This document shows positions 63,670-64,000 of a stretch of DNA of 64,000 nt, piece by piece; position 1 is the first letter of the stretch, and each line of letters starts with the position of its first letter. The notes beneath the pieces were generated by a model. That model was not told where the DNA came from, did no database searches, and worked only from the letters and a program-made list of their open reading frames with translations. Origin of the DNA: Microbacterium sp. 70-16 (GTDB taxonomy: Bacteria > Actinomycetota > Actinomycetes > Actinomycetales > Microbacteriaceae); assembly GCF_001898315.1 (NCBI RefSeq), contig NZ_MKTQ01000010.1, positions 62,001 through 126,000 on the forward strand. The letters run 5' to 3'. The position numbers were made by a program, and so were the translations under genes.

Positions 63670-63679
63670 GCGATCCAGG

Positions 63680-64000
63680 CTATCCGCCGCCCAGCACCAG
63701 GCACATCAGGACGCCGTTGAGCACGACCAGGAAGAGCGAGGCGAGGATGCCCGCGACCGTCGTCCACCACCGGTTGCGGTGCGCGCCCAGCACATCGCGG
63801 CGCGCCGTGAGTGCGACGAGCGGAATGAGCGCGAACGGGATGCCGAAACTCAGCACGACCTGGCTCAGCACGAGTGCCCACGTCGGGTCGACGCCGGCCG
63901 CGAGGATCACGATCGCCGGAACCAGCGTGACCAGCCGGCGGGCGAGCAGCGGCACGCGGATGTGCAGCAGCCCGTGCATGATCTCGGCGCCGGCGTAGGC
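63680..64000 (-). CDS. mntH: NRAMP-type Mn2+/Fe2+ transporter, C-terminal part
   Basis: The last ~107 codons of a membrane transporter; the 5' part is beyond the window. RVPLLARRLVTLVPAIVILAAG and LVLSQVVLSFGIPFALIPLVALT match helices 9-10 of NRAMP proteins, which carry Mn2+ with protons. A last helix ILASLFLVVLNGVLMCLVL ends the protein. It lies 10 bases upstream of mntR on the same strand. Confidence 0.85.
   Translation of the reverse strand, partial: AYAGAEIMHGLLHIRVPLLARRLVTLVPAIVILAAGVDPTWALVLSQVVLSFGIPFALIPLVALTARRDVLGAHRNRWWTTVAGILASLFLVVLNGVLMCLVLGGG

Overview
The window is 64 kb of high-GC DNA that looks like the chromosome of an actinobacterium of the family Microbacteriaceae, most likely Microbacterium or a close relative. 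Evidence: an hspR-type heat-shock locus (dnaK-grpE-dnaJ-hspR), HspR operators (HAIR elements), very GC-rich third codon positions, many leaderless genes with a TANNNT box 6-8 nt before the start codon, a ClpB without its N-domain, and the overused heptamer GGATGCC. This assignment is inference from style and gene content; no rRNA or tRNA gene is present to settle it.

Layout. 1-2.4 kb: assimilatory sulfate reduction (cysH, ferredoxin sulfite reductase). 2.6-4.2 kb: two divergent MarR-type regulators with histidine/glycine-rich tails around a palindrome-rich promoter. 4.2-4.8 kb: repeat-filled non-coding DNA. 4.8-10.5 kb: UMF1-type transporter, a monovalent cation/proton antiporter whose regulatory subunit is split by an in-frame stop, a DEAD-box helicase and a SelW-like protein. 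10.5-14.7 kb: dnaK operon. 14.8-33.5 kb: a large carbohydrate catabolic island with two ABC importers, two FGGY kinases, a FucI-like isomerase, a RbsD/FucU-type mutarotase, two class II aldolases, a DapA-type lyase, an FAD oxidoreductase and GntR, DeoR and LacI regulators. 33.5-39 kb: DUF2252 protein, a mechanosensitive-channel-like remnant, an AI-2E family protein, a secreted endonuclease/phosphatase-fold protein and an RHS/YD-repeat relic. 39-41.4 kb: two glycosyltransferases. 41.6-45.2 kb: tiny membrane protein, GlxA-type AraC regulator, clpB. 45.2-55 kb: MFS exporter with ArsR regulator, nitroreductase, RraA-like protein, ABC-2 exporter, FMN reductase, LuxR-type two-component system, GT87-like mannosyltransferase. 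55-64 kb: xthA, pntAB, pyrE, universal stress protein, two tiny membrane proteins, NagD-like phosphatase, SDR, mntR and the end of mntH.

How it fits together. In the sugar island an imported sugar would be mutarotated (RbsD-like), isomerised (FucI-like), phosphorylated (FGGY) and cleaved by class II aldolases to C3 or C2/C3 fragments. The substrate is not evident. A shared palindrome (core AATCGATT) in three promoters suggests the LacI protein coordinates much of the island. HspR sites before dnaK and clpB place both in one heat-shock regulon.

Most striking beyond the genes: at least a dozen intergenic gaps carry long nested hairpins (about 65-110 bp) that differ in sequence but share an architecture. 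They usually lie just after a stop codon, and I cannot assign them to a known element. No prophage, insertion sequence, CRISPR array or tRNA was seen.
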